Source: a bacterium
Lineage (GTDB): Bacteria > JAHJDO01
Reading direction: 5' to 3'
Assembly (NCBI GenBank): GCA_030671985.1
Contig: DAOVHI010000017.1
Span: 1 to 15,051, forward strand
DNA: 15,051 nucleotides
Shown: one piece after another, positions 7,265 to 13,569 of the stretch
How positions within the stretch are numbered: position 1 is the stretch's first letter
Layout of the letters: every line of letters begins with the position of its first letter
Position numbers and translations under genes: made by a program
The notes under the pieces: model-generated
Database searches by the model: none
What the model was told of the DNA's origin: nothing
Seen by the model: the letters and a program-made list of their open reading frames with translations, nothing else

Positions 7265-7930
7265 CTAAACCAGAATGCTGCCCAAGTCTTTAGCCACTAA
7301 TACATCTTTGAGCGATAATGAATCCCTGACATTAAAATCTCCAGCCTGAATTCTTCTCAAATCCTTAAGACAAGCTCCGTAGCCAAGTTTTTCTCCAATT
7401 GTATCAGCAAGTGTGCGAATATATGTTCCCTTAGAACACGCAACGCGAATGGATATTTCAGGGAGATTGATGCCTAATAGTTCAATGCTATAAATGTGTA
7501 CTTTGCGCGGTTCAGGATCTACTTTTATTCCTCTTCTAGCCAGCTTGTACAGCCTCTCTCCTTTATAATGAACGGCTGAATACATAGGCGGTATCTGAGA
7601 TATGTCTCCGGTTAGATCTTTTAAAATATCAGATAATAATTTGGTGTCAATCTTCTCCACTTTAATTTTTTTTATTACTTTACCCTTAATGTCCTGAGTA
7701 TCGGTTGTAGTTCCAAGTAAAATTATTCCTTCATATGTTTTGTTCTGCCCTGTTAAAAAACTTGCCTTTTTAGTAGCCTTTCCAAGACAGATCAGCAAAA
7801 CGCCCGTTGCGTTAGGATCCAAAGTTCCGGCGTGACCGACCTTCTTTATTTTGAAATGACTTCTTATTTTCGCTACAACATCGTGCGATGTCCAGTCTTT
7901 TGGTTTATCTATGTTTAGAATCCCGTCCAT
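7265..7930 (-). CDS. truB: tRNA pseudouridine(55) synthase TruB, short form
   Basis: TruB makes pseudouridine-55 in the T-loop of tRNAs. I start it at ATG 7928-7930, with AGGAG close upstream, giving 221 residues beginning MDGILNIDKPKDWTSHD. Upstream in-frame codons exist but lack family similarity. The catalytic motif GHAGTLDPNATGVL lies at 32-45 with Asp38 as nucleophile. PPMYSAVHYKGERLYKLAR and GTYIRTLADTIGEKLG are the other signatures. The protein ends soon after RRIQAGDF and NVRDSLSLKDV, so the C-terminal PUA-like domain of longer TruB proteins (about 300 residues) is absent. The first 26 nt overlap the fumarase beta gene; ribF follows 2 nt after the stop. Confidence 0.94.
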   Translation of the reverse strand: MDGILNIDKPKDWTSHDVVAKIRSHFKIKKVGHAGTLDPNATGVLLICLGKATKKASFLTGQNKTYEGIILLGTTTDTQDIKGKVIKKIKVEKIDTKLLSDILKDLTGDISQIPPMYSAVHYKGERLYKLARRGIKVDPEPRKVHIYSIELLGINLPEISIRVACSKGTYIRTLADTIGEKLGYGACLKDLRRIQAGDFNVRDSLSLKDVLVAKDLGSILV

Positions 7931-8450
7931 AAATACTCCTACCCTTCGTATCAACTGCCACAACAACAGGAAAATCTCTCACTTCCAGTTTATAAATTGC
8001 CTCACAGCCCAAGTCTTCGTATGCAACAACTTTTGCATTTTTTACTTTTGTTGAAAGAAGCGCTCCTGCTCCGCCTATTGCAGCAAAATACACAGACTTA
8101 CACTTGCGAAGAGCACTTATAACCTCCGCCGATCTCTGCCCCTTACCAACCACTCCTCCCAGTCCTGCATCAAGTAATGCTGGAGTATATTTATCCATTC
8201 TACTGCTTGTAGTTGGTCCGCACGAACCTATAATCTCTCCTTCTTTGGCAGGGGTAGGACCTGTGTAGTAAATTATCTGATCACGCAGATCAAAGGGTTT
8301 ACCCTTTTTCTTAATTACCTCTACCAGCCTTTTATGAGCCATATCCCTAGCTGTGTAAATAGTCCCGCTTAAAAGAACTTTATCGCCTGCCTTCAGATCG
8401 CGTCTAACCTCTTTCGTTAAAGGCGTATCCAGTCCTTTTTCTTTTTTCAT
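7905..8450 (-). CDS. fumB: Class I fumarase (Fe-S hydro-lyase), beta subunit
   Basis: This is the C-terminal-type subunit of two-part class I fumarase, which interconverts fumarate and malate. In 181 residues it shows GDKVLLSGTIYTARDMAHKR near 22-41, IYYTGPTPAKEG, GSCGPTTSSRMDKYTP, GLGGVVGKGQRS and EAIYKLEVRDFPVVVAVD. All are typical of the Fe-S hydro-lyase beta family, which also includes tartrate dehydratase beta; fumarate is the more likely substrate by frequency. Its ATG overlaps the alpha-subunit stop as ATGA, so the two are coupled. The symbol follows the alpha/beta naming of split fumarases and is not a claim of identity with E. coli FumB. The 3' end overlaps truB. Confidence 0.9.
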   Translation of the reverse strand: MKKEKGLDTPLTKEVRRDLKAGDKVLLSGTIYTARDMAHKRLVEVIKKKGKPFDLRDQIIYYTGPTPAKEGEIIGSCGPTTSSRMDKYTPALLDAGLGGVVGKGQRSAEVISALRKCKSVYFAAIGGAGALLSTKVKNAKVVAYEDLGCEAIYKLEVRDFPVVVAVDTKGRSIYGRDSKHR

Positions 8451-9301
8451 AATGTTATACTCGCATGTCTCGATACATAACAGCCAATATTCACCGCAAC
8501 AGGTAATCCTGCAATATGGGTAGGATATGTTTCTATATTTACGCTTAAAGCGGTTATGCTGCCTCCAAAGCCTTGAGGCCCAATATCAAGCTTGTTTATT
8601 TCTATAAGTATTTTTTTCTCCAGTCCGGCTATTTTTGTATTTGGATTAGACTTGTTTAGTGACCTTATAAGAGCCCGCTTTGAAAGCATTGCTGCTTTTT
8701 CAATTGTTCCGCCAACGCCGACGCCAACTATGATCGGCGGACACGGATTAGCGCCTGCCTGCCTCACTGTATCTACAACAAATTTTTTCACTCCTTCTGC
8801 TCCATCAGTTGGCTTAAGCACTGTCAGCCTGCTCATGTTCTCACTTCCAAACCCCTTGGGAACAACAGTGATCTTGATTTTACTTCCGGATGCGATGCTT
8901 GTGTGTATAACCGCAGGCGTATTGTCTCCCGTATTCTTGCGTGTAAATATGGGATCATCTACAATGGACTTGCGCAGATATCCTCTTTTATATCCAAGCC
9001 GGACTCCTTTATTTATTGCATCAATAAGCCTGCCCCCTATTATATGAACGTTTTGGCCTATTTCCACAAAAACAACTGCCATGCCTGTATCCTGACAAAC
9101 AGGGATCTTCTTCAATTTAGCTATACGCAGATTACGCATTATCTGCTCAAGGCAATACTTTCCCAATTCAGATTTCTCCCTGATCTTCGCCTCTTTTATT
9201 CCACTAACAACATCTCTTGGAAGTTCATAATTGGTCTTGATACAAAGCTCAGCCACTGCATCTGTTATTGTTTTCGTCTTAACAGCTCTTACATCACTCA
9301 T
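8447..9301 (-). CDS. fumA: Class I fumarase (Fe-S hydro-lyase), alpha subunit
   Basis: Alpha subunit of the two-part [4Fe-4S] fumarase. The 284-residue product has three conserved cysteines in the right contexts for the cluster: Cys69 in IPVCQDTGMAVVF, Cys187 in GANPCPPIIVGVGVGG and Cys274 in NIGCYVSRHA. NTGDNTPAVIHT and GSENMSRL are further family motifs. Such enzymes are oxygen sensitive and typical of anaerobes. I use ATG at 9299-9301, which overlaps the queD stop as TGATG; a GTG one codon upstream is possible. The junction lies in a 7-bp tandem repeat. As with the beta subunit, a tartrate dehydratase role cannot be excluded from sequence alone. No other TCA-cycle gene is in the window. 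Confidence 0.91.
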   Translation of the reverse strand: MSDVRAVKTKTITDAVAELCIKTNYELPRDVVSGIKEAKIREKSELGKYCLEQIMRNLRIAKLKKIPVCQDTGMAVVFVEIGQNVHIIGGRLIDAINKGVRLGYKRGYLRKSIVDDPIFTRKNTGDNTPAVIHTSIASGSKIKITVVPKGFGSENMSRLTVLKPTDGAEGVKKFVVDTVRQAGANPCPPIIVGVGVGGTIEKAAMLSKRALIRSLNKSNPNTKIAGLEKKILIEINKLDIGPQGFGGSITALSVNIETYPTHIAGLPVAVNIGCYVSRHASITL

Positions 9302-9312
9302 CACTCATCACT
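9293..9312. repeat. 7-bp tandem repeat on the queD stop / fumA start junction
   Basis: The unit ATCACTC (GAGTGAT on the coding strand) occurs 2.9 times without error at 9293-9299, 9300-9306 and 9307-9312. It supplies the last codons and TGA stop of queD and the GTG/ATG start of fumA. Seven is not a multiple of three, so gain or loss of a unit would shift frames. Confidence 0.85.
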
Positions 9313-9672
9313 AGTATAGCTCGCGCAGCTATCTGCGCTTTCCCATACTCTTACCTCTTTCATTAAAAGCTCCTCCGGAATATTGGGAACCAGTTCTAAA
9401 AAGATATGCTCCGCAATTATTTCTGAGGATGGACTGTTTTCTCTCAGGAACTGCAAGTCATCAAGATTTTTATGATCCAGTTTACTTATGATTTCTTTTA
9501 ATATTGCCTTTAGTTTATCAAAGTCCATCAACATGCCGCTTTTGTCAAGACCCTTTCCGCAAACGAATACCTCAACCTTCCAGTTATGCCCATGAAGATT
9601 CTCGCATTTGCTTCGCGCAAATTTAAGACTATGTGCCGCAGCAAAGGAATCAGTTACCATCACCGTATACAT
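9301..9672 (-). CDS. queD: 6-carboxy-5,6,7,8-tetrahydropterin synthase QueD
   Basis: QueD converts dihydroneopterin triphosphate to 6-carboxytetrahydropterin, the second step toward the 7-deazaguanine precursor of queuosine in tRNA. The 123-residue protein has the zinc histidines His14 (AAAHSLKF), His27 and His29 (ENLHGHNW), the catalytic Cys23 four residues before the HxH, LDHKNLDD at 65-72, and Glu111 in VRVWESADSCASY for pterin binding. Cys in C-x3-HxH and the short length fit QueD better than eukaryote-type PTPS. The start is ATG 9670-9672, with GGGAG about 12 nt upstream inside the end of the amidase gene. queC, queE and queF are not nearby. truB downstream is another tRNA-modification gene. 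Confidence 0.93.
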   Translation of the reverse strand: MYTVMVTDSFAAAHSLKFARSKCENLHGHNWKVEVFVCGKGLDKSGMLMDFDKLKAILKEIISKLDHKNLDDLQFLRENSPSSEIIAEHIFLELVPNIPEELLMKEVRVWESADSCASYTSDE

Positions 9673-9678
9673 TCTATT

Positions 9679-10713
9679 TCATTCTCCCTTCTGTTTTTCT
9701 ACTTCATTCTTATATTCCAGAATACCCTGAGCGATCACCTGCGCCACTTTCTTTCTGTATGAAGATTTTTTCAGCAGTTTAGCATCATAATAATTGGAAA
9801 TAAAACCCACTTCAACAAGAACAGCCGGCATATACGCATTTCTGAGTACGTAAAACATCGCATCCTTTATGCCCCTGTCCCTGGCGCGCATATGTCTGAT
9901 GAGACTTTCGTGGATACTTTCTGCAAGCTTCCTGCTCTCTTTTTTAAGAGAAACGCCCTTATCTCGTGTTTTTCGGGGATAATATGTTTCTATGCCGCTC
10001 ATTCTTTTGTCCCATGCTGCGTTCGCATGAATGCTCACAAAAATATCAGCTTTATACTTTTTAGCAAGTCCTACTCTATGCTTTAAGGAAATGAACTTGT
10101 CCCTCTCTCTGGTTAAAATCACTCTCGTATCAGTACCCTTGAGATATTTTTTTACCCGTTTTGCAATATCCAGATTAATATCTTTTTCCTTGATCTTAGA
10201 CGAAAATATCACTCCTTTTCTATATTTTCTTACTGCTCCCGGGTCAAATCCTCCGTGACCCGGATCTATAACAATTACCTTAATTTTTCGTTTATTGCTC
10301 ACTTTTATGAAGTCAAGAACAAGGCGGTCAGGATTCTTAAGATAAAATATATTATATGAAGTATTTCTGGCACTAAGCTTAAAAACAGTGTCTATTGAAT
10401 GATAAGCGGGTTTTAATTTTACCTTCTTAACAATGCGATCATTAACTGTAACGCGCGGATATATAGGGAAGAACAGGAAATGTTTTATTTTGCCGAACTT
10501 GTTTACAGGGGTTATATTATGAAGCCTGATATGAATCTTTTTCGAACTTATTTTTTCAATTGTATATGTTATGGCATCTTTTGCATCAAGAACGATTCGC
10601 GTCTTATTAGGATAAGAATGATACCTGATATTCTTGAGCACGTTCGGCGCGCAATAAGCGCTGCAACTTGCGCTCAGTATTAATGCTGCAAATATAAAAA
10701 CTCGTTTTATCAT
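9679..10713 (-). CDS. Periplasmic N-acetylmuramoyl-L-alanine amidase with AMIN domain (AmiC-like)
   Basis: Zinc amidase that cleaves the lactyl-amide bond between MurNAc and the stem peptide, used in septal wall splitting. The 344-residue protein starts with a signal peptide (MIKR, then hydrophobic residues to about 20; cleavage probably near Ala-Tyr-Cys-Ala, though a lipobox-like LSASC is also there). An AMIN domain follows at about 25-135. The Amidase_3 domain at 146-335 has IDPGHGGFDPGA with His153, Glu176 in KEKDINLDIA, His229 in SIHANA and catalytic Glu301 in VEVGFISN. It is very basic. AAGG precedes the ATG by 8 nt. It is the first gene of the long minus-strand cluster, with queD 6 nt downstream. 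No LysM or SPOR domain is seen. Family call is firm; a specific Ami paralogue is not assigned. Confidence 0.93.
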   Translation of the reverse strand: MIKRVFIFAALILSASCSAYCAPNVLKNIRYHSYPNKTRIVLDAKDAITYTIEKISSKKIHIRLHNITPVNKFGKIKHFLFFPIYPRVTVNDRIVKKVKLKPAYHSIDTVFKLSARNTSYNIFYLKNPDRLVLDFIKVSNKRKIKVIVIDPGHGGFDPGAVRKYRKGVIFSSKIKEKDINLDIAKRVKKYLKGTDTRVILTRERDKFISLKHRVGLAKKYKADIFVSIHANAAWDKRMSGIETYYPRKTRDKGVSLKKESRKLAESIHESLIRHMRARDRGIKDAMFYVLRNAYMPAVLVEVGFISNYYDAKLLKKSSYRKKVAQVIAQGILEYKNEVEKQKGE

Positions 10714-10741
10714 ACTTTGTGCCTTATTTTAGAACTTGTTC

Positions 10742-10770
10742 ATTATATATAAAAAAACCACACCATACAA
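10742..10770 (-). promoter_or_regulatory. Candidate sigma-70-type promoter for the amidase-queD-fum operon
   Basis: On the minus strand a perfect -10 TATAAT (10742-10747) lies 17 nt from TTGTAT (10765-10770), a three-of-six -35. Start of transcription would be near 10735, giving a leader of about 22 nt with AAGG before the amidase ATG. It overlaps the upstream ssrA terminator hairpin. Motif match only. Confidence 0.4.
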
Positions 10771-10786
10771 CTTTAGTATGATGTGG
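10751..10786 (-). terminator. Intrinsic terminator of ssrA
   Basis: CCACACCATAC (10758-10768) pairs with GTATGATGTGG (10776-10786): 10 of 11 positions pair, one C/A mismatch, 7-nt loop. Read on the minus strand, the stem is followed by seven T (10751-10757). It begins 12 nt after the tmRNA 3' end, so it should terminate ssrA transcription. Confidence 0.8.
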
Positions 10787-10797
10787 CTCTTTTCCAG

Positions 10798-11152
10798 TGG
10801 AGATGGCGGGAGTCGAACCCGCGTCCAAAAGTACAGTTACAGCAGCGTCTACATGTTTATTCCGCTCTTTAAAGTTCATTTCTTGTAACCTCCAGCGAAC
10901 AGGATGTTACAGAAACTAGTTTGATAAAGTCTCAACAGATTATCTCAAACAAAATAATCTGCCCAGCCTGTTAATCGGCGCCTATTCTCACTCTACAGGC
11001 AAGAATAAGATAGACGTAACTGCTATTTAAGCAGCTAAAGCCAACTGTTCGTCGGCAATTAAGTTGTTTTGCCAGGTTTTTTTCGAGGCCACCCAGCACC
11101 CTCGACATGCAACTTCCGCACCTTCTACTCCTGTCGAAGCCGTATCACCCCC
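10798..11152 (-). ncRNA. ssrA: tmRNA (transfer-messenger RNA)
   Basis: tmRNA rescues stalled ribosomes by acting as alanyl-tRNA and then as a short mRNA. Its 5' end, GGGGGTGATACGGCTTCGAC, and 3' end, with GACGCGGGTTCGACTCCCGC then CATCTCCA, form the tRNA-like domain. The seven-base acceptor GGGGGTG pairs with CATCTCC with two G-U wobbles. PK1 is recognisable: CGAGG/CCTCG, and GCTGGGT with ACCTGGC. The tag frame lies at 11027-11056 and reads ADEQLALAA then TAA, taking GCC as resume codon by its distance from PK1 and by the conserved ALAA end. The base after the discriminator A starts CTG, so the 3' CCA is not encoded. Length is about 355 nt. smpB is immediately upstream and a terminator downstream. 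Ends are placed by pairing and may shift by a base or two. Confidence 0.95.
11027..11056 (-). other. tmRNA proteolysis-tag reading frame (ADEQLALAA)
   Basis: Nine codons from GCC at 11054-11056 plus TAA at 11027-11029 on the minus strand. The ALAA end matches the degron recognised by ClpXP-type proteases. With the alanine carried by tmRNA the added tag would be AADEQLALAA. The frame is open further upstream (ATT, TTA, AAC), so the resume codon is inferred. Confidence 0.75.
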
Positions 11153-11174
11153 AAATTTTCAATGATCTATTGTT

Positions 11175-11203
11175 ATTATATTCCTTTTCGATGCTGTTTT
11201 AAA
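11175..11203 (-). promoter_or_regulatory. Candidate ssrA promoter inside the smpB 3' end
   Basis: Minus-strand TATAAT (11175-11180) overlaps the smpB stop codon and lies 17 nt from TTTAAA (11198-11203). Transcription would start about 15 nt before the mature tmRNA 5' end, which suits a short precursor leader removed by RNase P. Motif match only. Confidence 0.45.
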
Positions 11204-11640
11204 GCCTTTTCTGTTTCCCTGTTCATAACCTTCTTCTTTATCGCATCGCGTTTATCATATAGTTTCTTGCCTTTTGCAAGAGCGATCTCTATCTTTGCCC
11301 TGCCCCCTTTAAAATAAATCCTTAGAGGCACTAAAGTAAGTCCCTTCTGAGAAGTCTGCCCAATAAGACGCTTGATTTCCCGCTTATGAAGCAAAAGCTT
11401 GCGAATCCTGAGAGGATCATGATTAAAGCTGCCCGCCTGCTCATAGGGATTTATGTGCATACCGTGTATGAAAAGCTCTGCATTCTCAATCTTTGCGAAT
11501 GCCTCTTTTATGTTTACCCCTCCCGCGCGTATTGATTTTACTTCACTGCCGTTAAGAGCGATCCCTGCCTCAAAAGTTTCCAATACAAGATACTCATGCC
11601 TTGCACGTTTATTAACCGCTATGATCTTTCCTTTTTCCAT
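11176..11640 (-). CDS. smpB: SsrA-binding protein SmpB
   Basis: SmpB binds the tRNA-like domain of tmRNA and brings it to stalled ribosomes. The 154-residue product matches the family end to end: NKRARHEYLVLETFEAGIAL near 10-29, NGSEVKSIRAG, GMHINPYEQ near 60-68, NHDPLRIRKLLLHKREI, GLTLVPLRIYFK, AKGKKLYDKRDAIKKK and a basic tail. The last part reads the A-site mRNA channel in known structures. It lies 23 nt upstream of ssrA on the same strand, a frequent pairing. No Shine-Dalgarno precedes the ATG. A TGATACAAT extended -10 ends 7 nt before it, so the message may be leaderless. Confidence 0.97.
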   Translation of the reverse strand: MEKGKIIAVNKRARHEYLVLETFEAGIALNGSEVKSIRAGGVNIKEAFAKIENAELFIHGMHINPYEQAGSFNHDPLRIRKLLLHKREIKRLIGQTSQKGLTLVPLRIYFKGGRAKIEIALAKGKKLYDKRDAIKKKVMNRETEKALKQHRKGI

Positions 11641-11647
11641 AGCAAAA

Positions 11648-11656
11648 ATTGTATCA
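11648..11656 (-). promoter_or_regulatory. Candidate extended -10 promoter of smpB
   Basis: Minus-strand TGATACAAT has the TGn extension and a five-of-six -10 hexamer. The matching -35 position (TGGAAT at 11671-11676) is poor, as is common for extended -10 promoters. The predicted start falls at or next to the A of the smpB ATG. Confidence 0.45.
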
Positions 11657-11658
11657 CT

Positions 11659-11687
11659 TTGACTGGAAAAATTCCATATGCTATATT
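11659..11687 (+). promoter_or_regulatory. Sigma-70-type promoter for the small exported protein
   Basis: TTGACT (11659-11664), a 17-nt spacer and TATATT (11682-11687): five of six matches in each hexamer with ideal spacing. A short inverted repeat TGGAA-AAA-TTCCA (11664-11676) sits in the spacer and could be an operator. It is divergent from, and interleaved with, the smpB promoter. Confidence 0.7.
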
Positions 11688-11712
11688 AAATGTCAAAAGA
11701 AGAGGAGGAAAT

Positions 11713-11976
11713 ATGAAGAAACTGGCTGTTATTAGTATAAGTGTAATTACTTTTTTGGTGTTGGTCAGCGGATCTATACTGTTCGCGCAAAGGACGAAAC
11801 AACGACCTTTTAGGGAGACCATATTGCGCTATACCATACCTTCCGAGTATGGCAGGCTTGTTGCTGCCAGCCCAAGCTTTGAGCGGCTGTGTTTTGAAGC
11901 AGAAAACGGAGATATCTATATTGTTCTCAGGTCATACACCGCTATCAGCAACGTGCATATAATAAAAAGAAAATAG
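11713..11976 (+). CDS. Small exported protein of unknown function
   Basis: I do not recognise this gene. The 87-residue product has a clear signal peptide: MKK, a hydrophobic stretch at 4-24, and a probable cleavage after Ala25 in ILFAQ. There is no lipobox, so the mature 62 residues should be free in the periplasm or outside. The mature part starts with a basic segment (RTKQRPFRE), then YTIPSEYGRLVAAS and a strand-like stretch LCFEAENGDIYIVLRS, and ends HIIKRK. It has one cysteine and no known motif. The start is ATG at 11713, preceded by GAGGAGG at 4-5 nt, a very strong Shine-Dalgarno; upstream in-frame codons can be ignored. With its own good promoter it is likely expressed as a single gene. 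It lies alone on the plus strand between smpB and convergent murJ, whose stop is only 9 nt away. Confidence 0.75.
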   Translation: MKKLAVISISVITFLVLVSGSILFAQRTKQRPFRETILRYTIPSEYGRLVAASPSFERLCFEAENGDIYIVLRSYTAISNVHIIKRK

Positions 11977-11985
11977 CTTCAATCG

Positions 11986-13569
11986 CTAAACAGGTTTTTG
12001 TCTGATTTTTCCTATTAGCGTGAACAGATGTCTTAATTCTTTTAGTTTTAAGAAATAGGATACGATAAGAAAACTGATAATTCCGGCAAAGGCGGGAACA
12101 AAAAGCTGAATAAGACGCATCGTAAGCAGGTTCCCTTCAATACATATAACCCATCTCAATGTAAGCCAGCAGGTTATAGCCGTTACTGCTGAAGCCGGCA
12201 ACAAACGATACAGCGTATCCCTTATGCCTGCCCAATCTATTCGACCTATTTTTTTATCAAAGAGAATAAAGAGCGCCGCCATACTACATGCGGCAGAAAT
12301 TGAAGTTGCTAAAGCTAGTCCGCCCAGCTTCAACGGCCACATCAACGCCAAATTAAGCATAATGTTTATAGCCATACTTAAACATGCGATCTTTAGAGGT
12401 GTTTTTGTGTCCTTCACTGCATAGAAGGCGCGCCTCATAATCTGGTTAGTTGAATACGCGACAAGTCCAAAGCTATAGCATAACAATCCAAAACTTGTTG
12501 CCTTTATAGAATCTAATTGAAAATTCCCCCATCCAAATAACAGCTGGATAATCTGAAACCGCAAAATCATGAATAGTACACTTAGTGGAATTGTGACGAA
12601 AATAATCATTCTTATTGAAAAGCTGAGCGTTTGCCTTAGTTTATTAATATTGTTTTCAGAAGCAAAACCTGCCATATAAGGCAGAATGACGGTACCCAGA
12701 CCTATACCAAACACCGCGAGAGGAAGCTGTATCAAACGGTTGGCAAAGTACAAGGCTGATACGGCACCCTCTCCTACTATATTAGAGAACGATGCCAGCA
12801 GTGTATCAACAAGAATGTTTATATGATATACACCTGAGCCAATTATTATCGGGATCAAGAGTTTCCCTATTGTCTTTGCTGCGGGGTGATTAAATCTGGG
12901 TTTTAAGTCTTTAAAAAATCTCCCGCCCTTTTTTATCAAAACAGGCAGCTGTATCGCAAGCTGTCCAATACCTCCTATTACAACCGCAATCGCTAATCCT
13001 ATTACAGGTTCTTGCATTCTGTGACAGAACCATATAAGAGCTGTGATCATGCATATATTTAAAATGCTTGGCGCAAGAGCGGGAATAAAGAAGATCTTAA
13101 AACAATTCAACATGCTCATCACGAGAATAGCCGTGCCCATAAATAAAATATATGGAAACATTATCCTCAGGAGCTTCGCTGCAAGCTCGATCTTTCCCGG
13201 CGTATAGGCAAATCCCGGAGCAGCTATCTTCATTATAAACGGAGCAAATATAATTCCAATACCAACAAAAACTACCAATATGCATATCAGGGACAACCCA
13301 ATGGAGGCAGCCATATTCCATGCTTCTTTTTCTTCATGCTTCTGGAGATAGTCGCTCATAACAGGTATAAACGCCCCGTTAACAGCATTCTCTCCAATGA
13401 GGTGCCTGAGCGTGTTTGGAATTCGAAAAGCAACAAAAAAGACATCGGCAAACATTGACGTGCCAAAAAGGGAGGCCAATAGAATATCCCTGATATAGCC
13501 GAAAATCCTACTGATAATTGTTGCAATTCCAACCTTGCCCGCAGATTTCGTGAGAGAAGTTAACTCCAT
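11986..13569 (-). CDS. murJ: Lipid II flippase MurJ (MviN family)
   Basis: MurJ moves lipid II across the inner membrane for peptidoglycan synthesis. The 527-residue protein is strongly hydrophobic, consistent with about 14 membrane segments of the MOP exporter fold. The N terminus carries the family pattern SRIFGYIRDILLASLFG with Arg21, Arg27 and Asp28, corresponding by alignment to essential charged residues in the E. coli central cavity. FVAFRIPNTLRHLIGENAVNGAFIP (residues 45-69) and, later, YFANRLIQLPLAVFGIGLGT are further signatures. The loop TLSFSIRMIIFVTIPLS is also typical. The ATG overlaps the stop of the cytidylyltransferase gene by 10 nt, so translation is probably coupled. Some MurJ-like proteins export other polyprenyl glycans, but the sequence looks like a housekeeping MurJ. 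Confidence 0.95.
   Translation of the reverse strand: MELTSLTKSAGKVGIATIISRIFGYIRDILLASLFGTSMFADVFFVAFRIPNTLRHLIGENAVNGAFIPVMSDYLQKHEEKEAWNMAASIGLSLICILVVFVGIGIIFAPFIMKIAAPGFAYTPGKIELAAKLLRIMFPYILFMGTAILVMSMLNCFKIFFIPALAPSILNICMITALIWFCHRMQEPVIGLAIAVVIGGIGQLAIQLPVLIKKGGRFFKDLKPRFNHPAAKTIGKLLIPIIIGSGVYHINILVDTLLASFSNIVGEGAVSALYFANRLIQLPLAVFGIGLGTVILPYMAGFASENNINKLRQTLSFSIRMIIFVTIPLSVLFMILRFQIIQLLFGWGNFQLDSIKATSFGLLCYSFGLVAYSTNQIMRRAFYAVKDTKTPLKIACLSMAINIMLNLALMWPLKLGGLALATSISAACSMAALFILFDKKIGRIDWAGIRDTLYRLLPASAVTAITCWLTLRWVICIEGNLLTMRLIQLFVPAFAGIISFLIVSYFLKLKELRHLFTLIGKIRQKPV

Noticed and set aside
10799-10830. A tRNA-Ala-like 3' half (GGGTTCGACTCCCGC)
   Set aside because: It is the T-arm and acceptor of tmRNA; the 5' half lies about 320 nt away and the ALAA tag frame lies between.
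11069-11317. An 82-codon plus-strand open frame across the ssrA 5' region and smpB
   Set aside because: It overlaps two certain genes on the other strand, has no ribosome site and no recognisable protein features.
11977-12025. CGCTAA...TTAGCG inverted repeat (11984-11989 / 12015-12020) as a terminator for convergent murJ and the small gene
   Set aside because: The 25-nt loop, short stem and lack of a following U-run on either strand make it weak.
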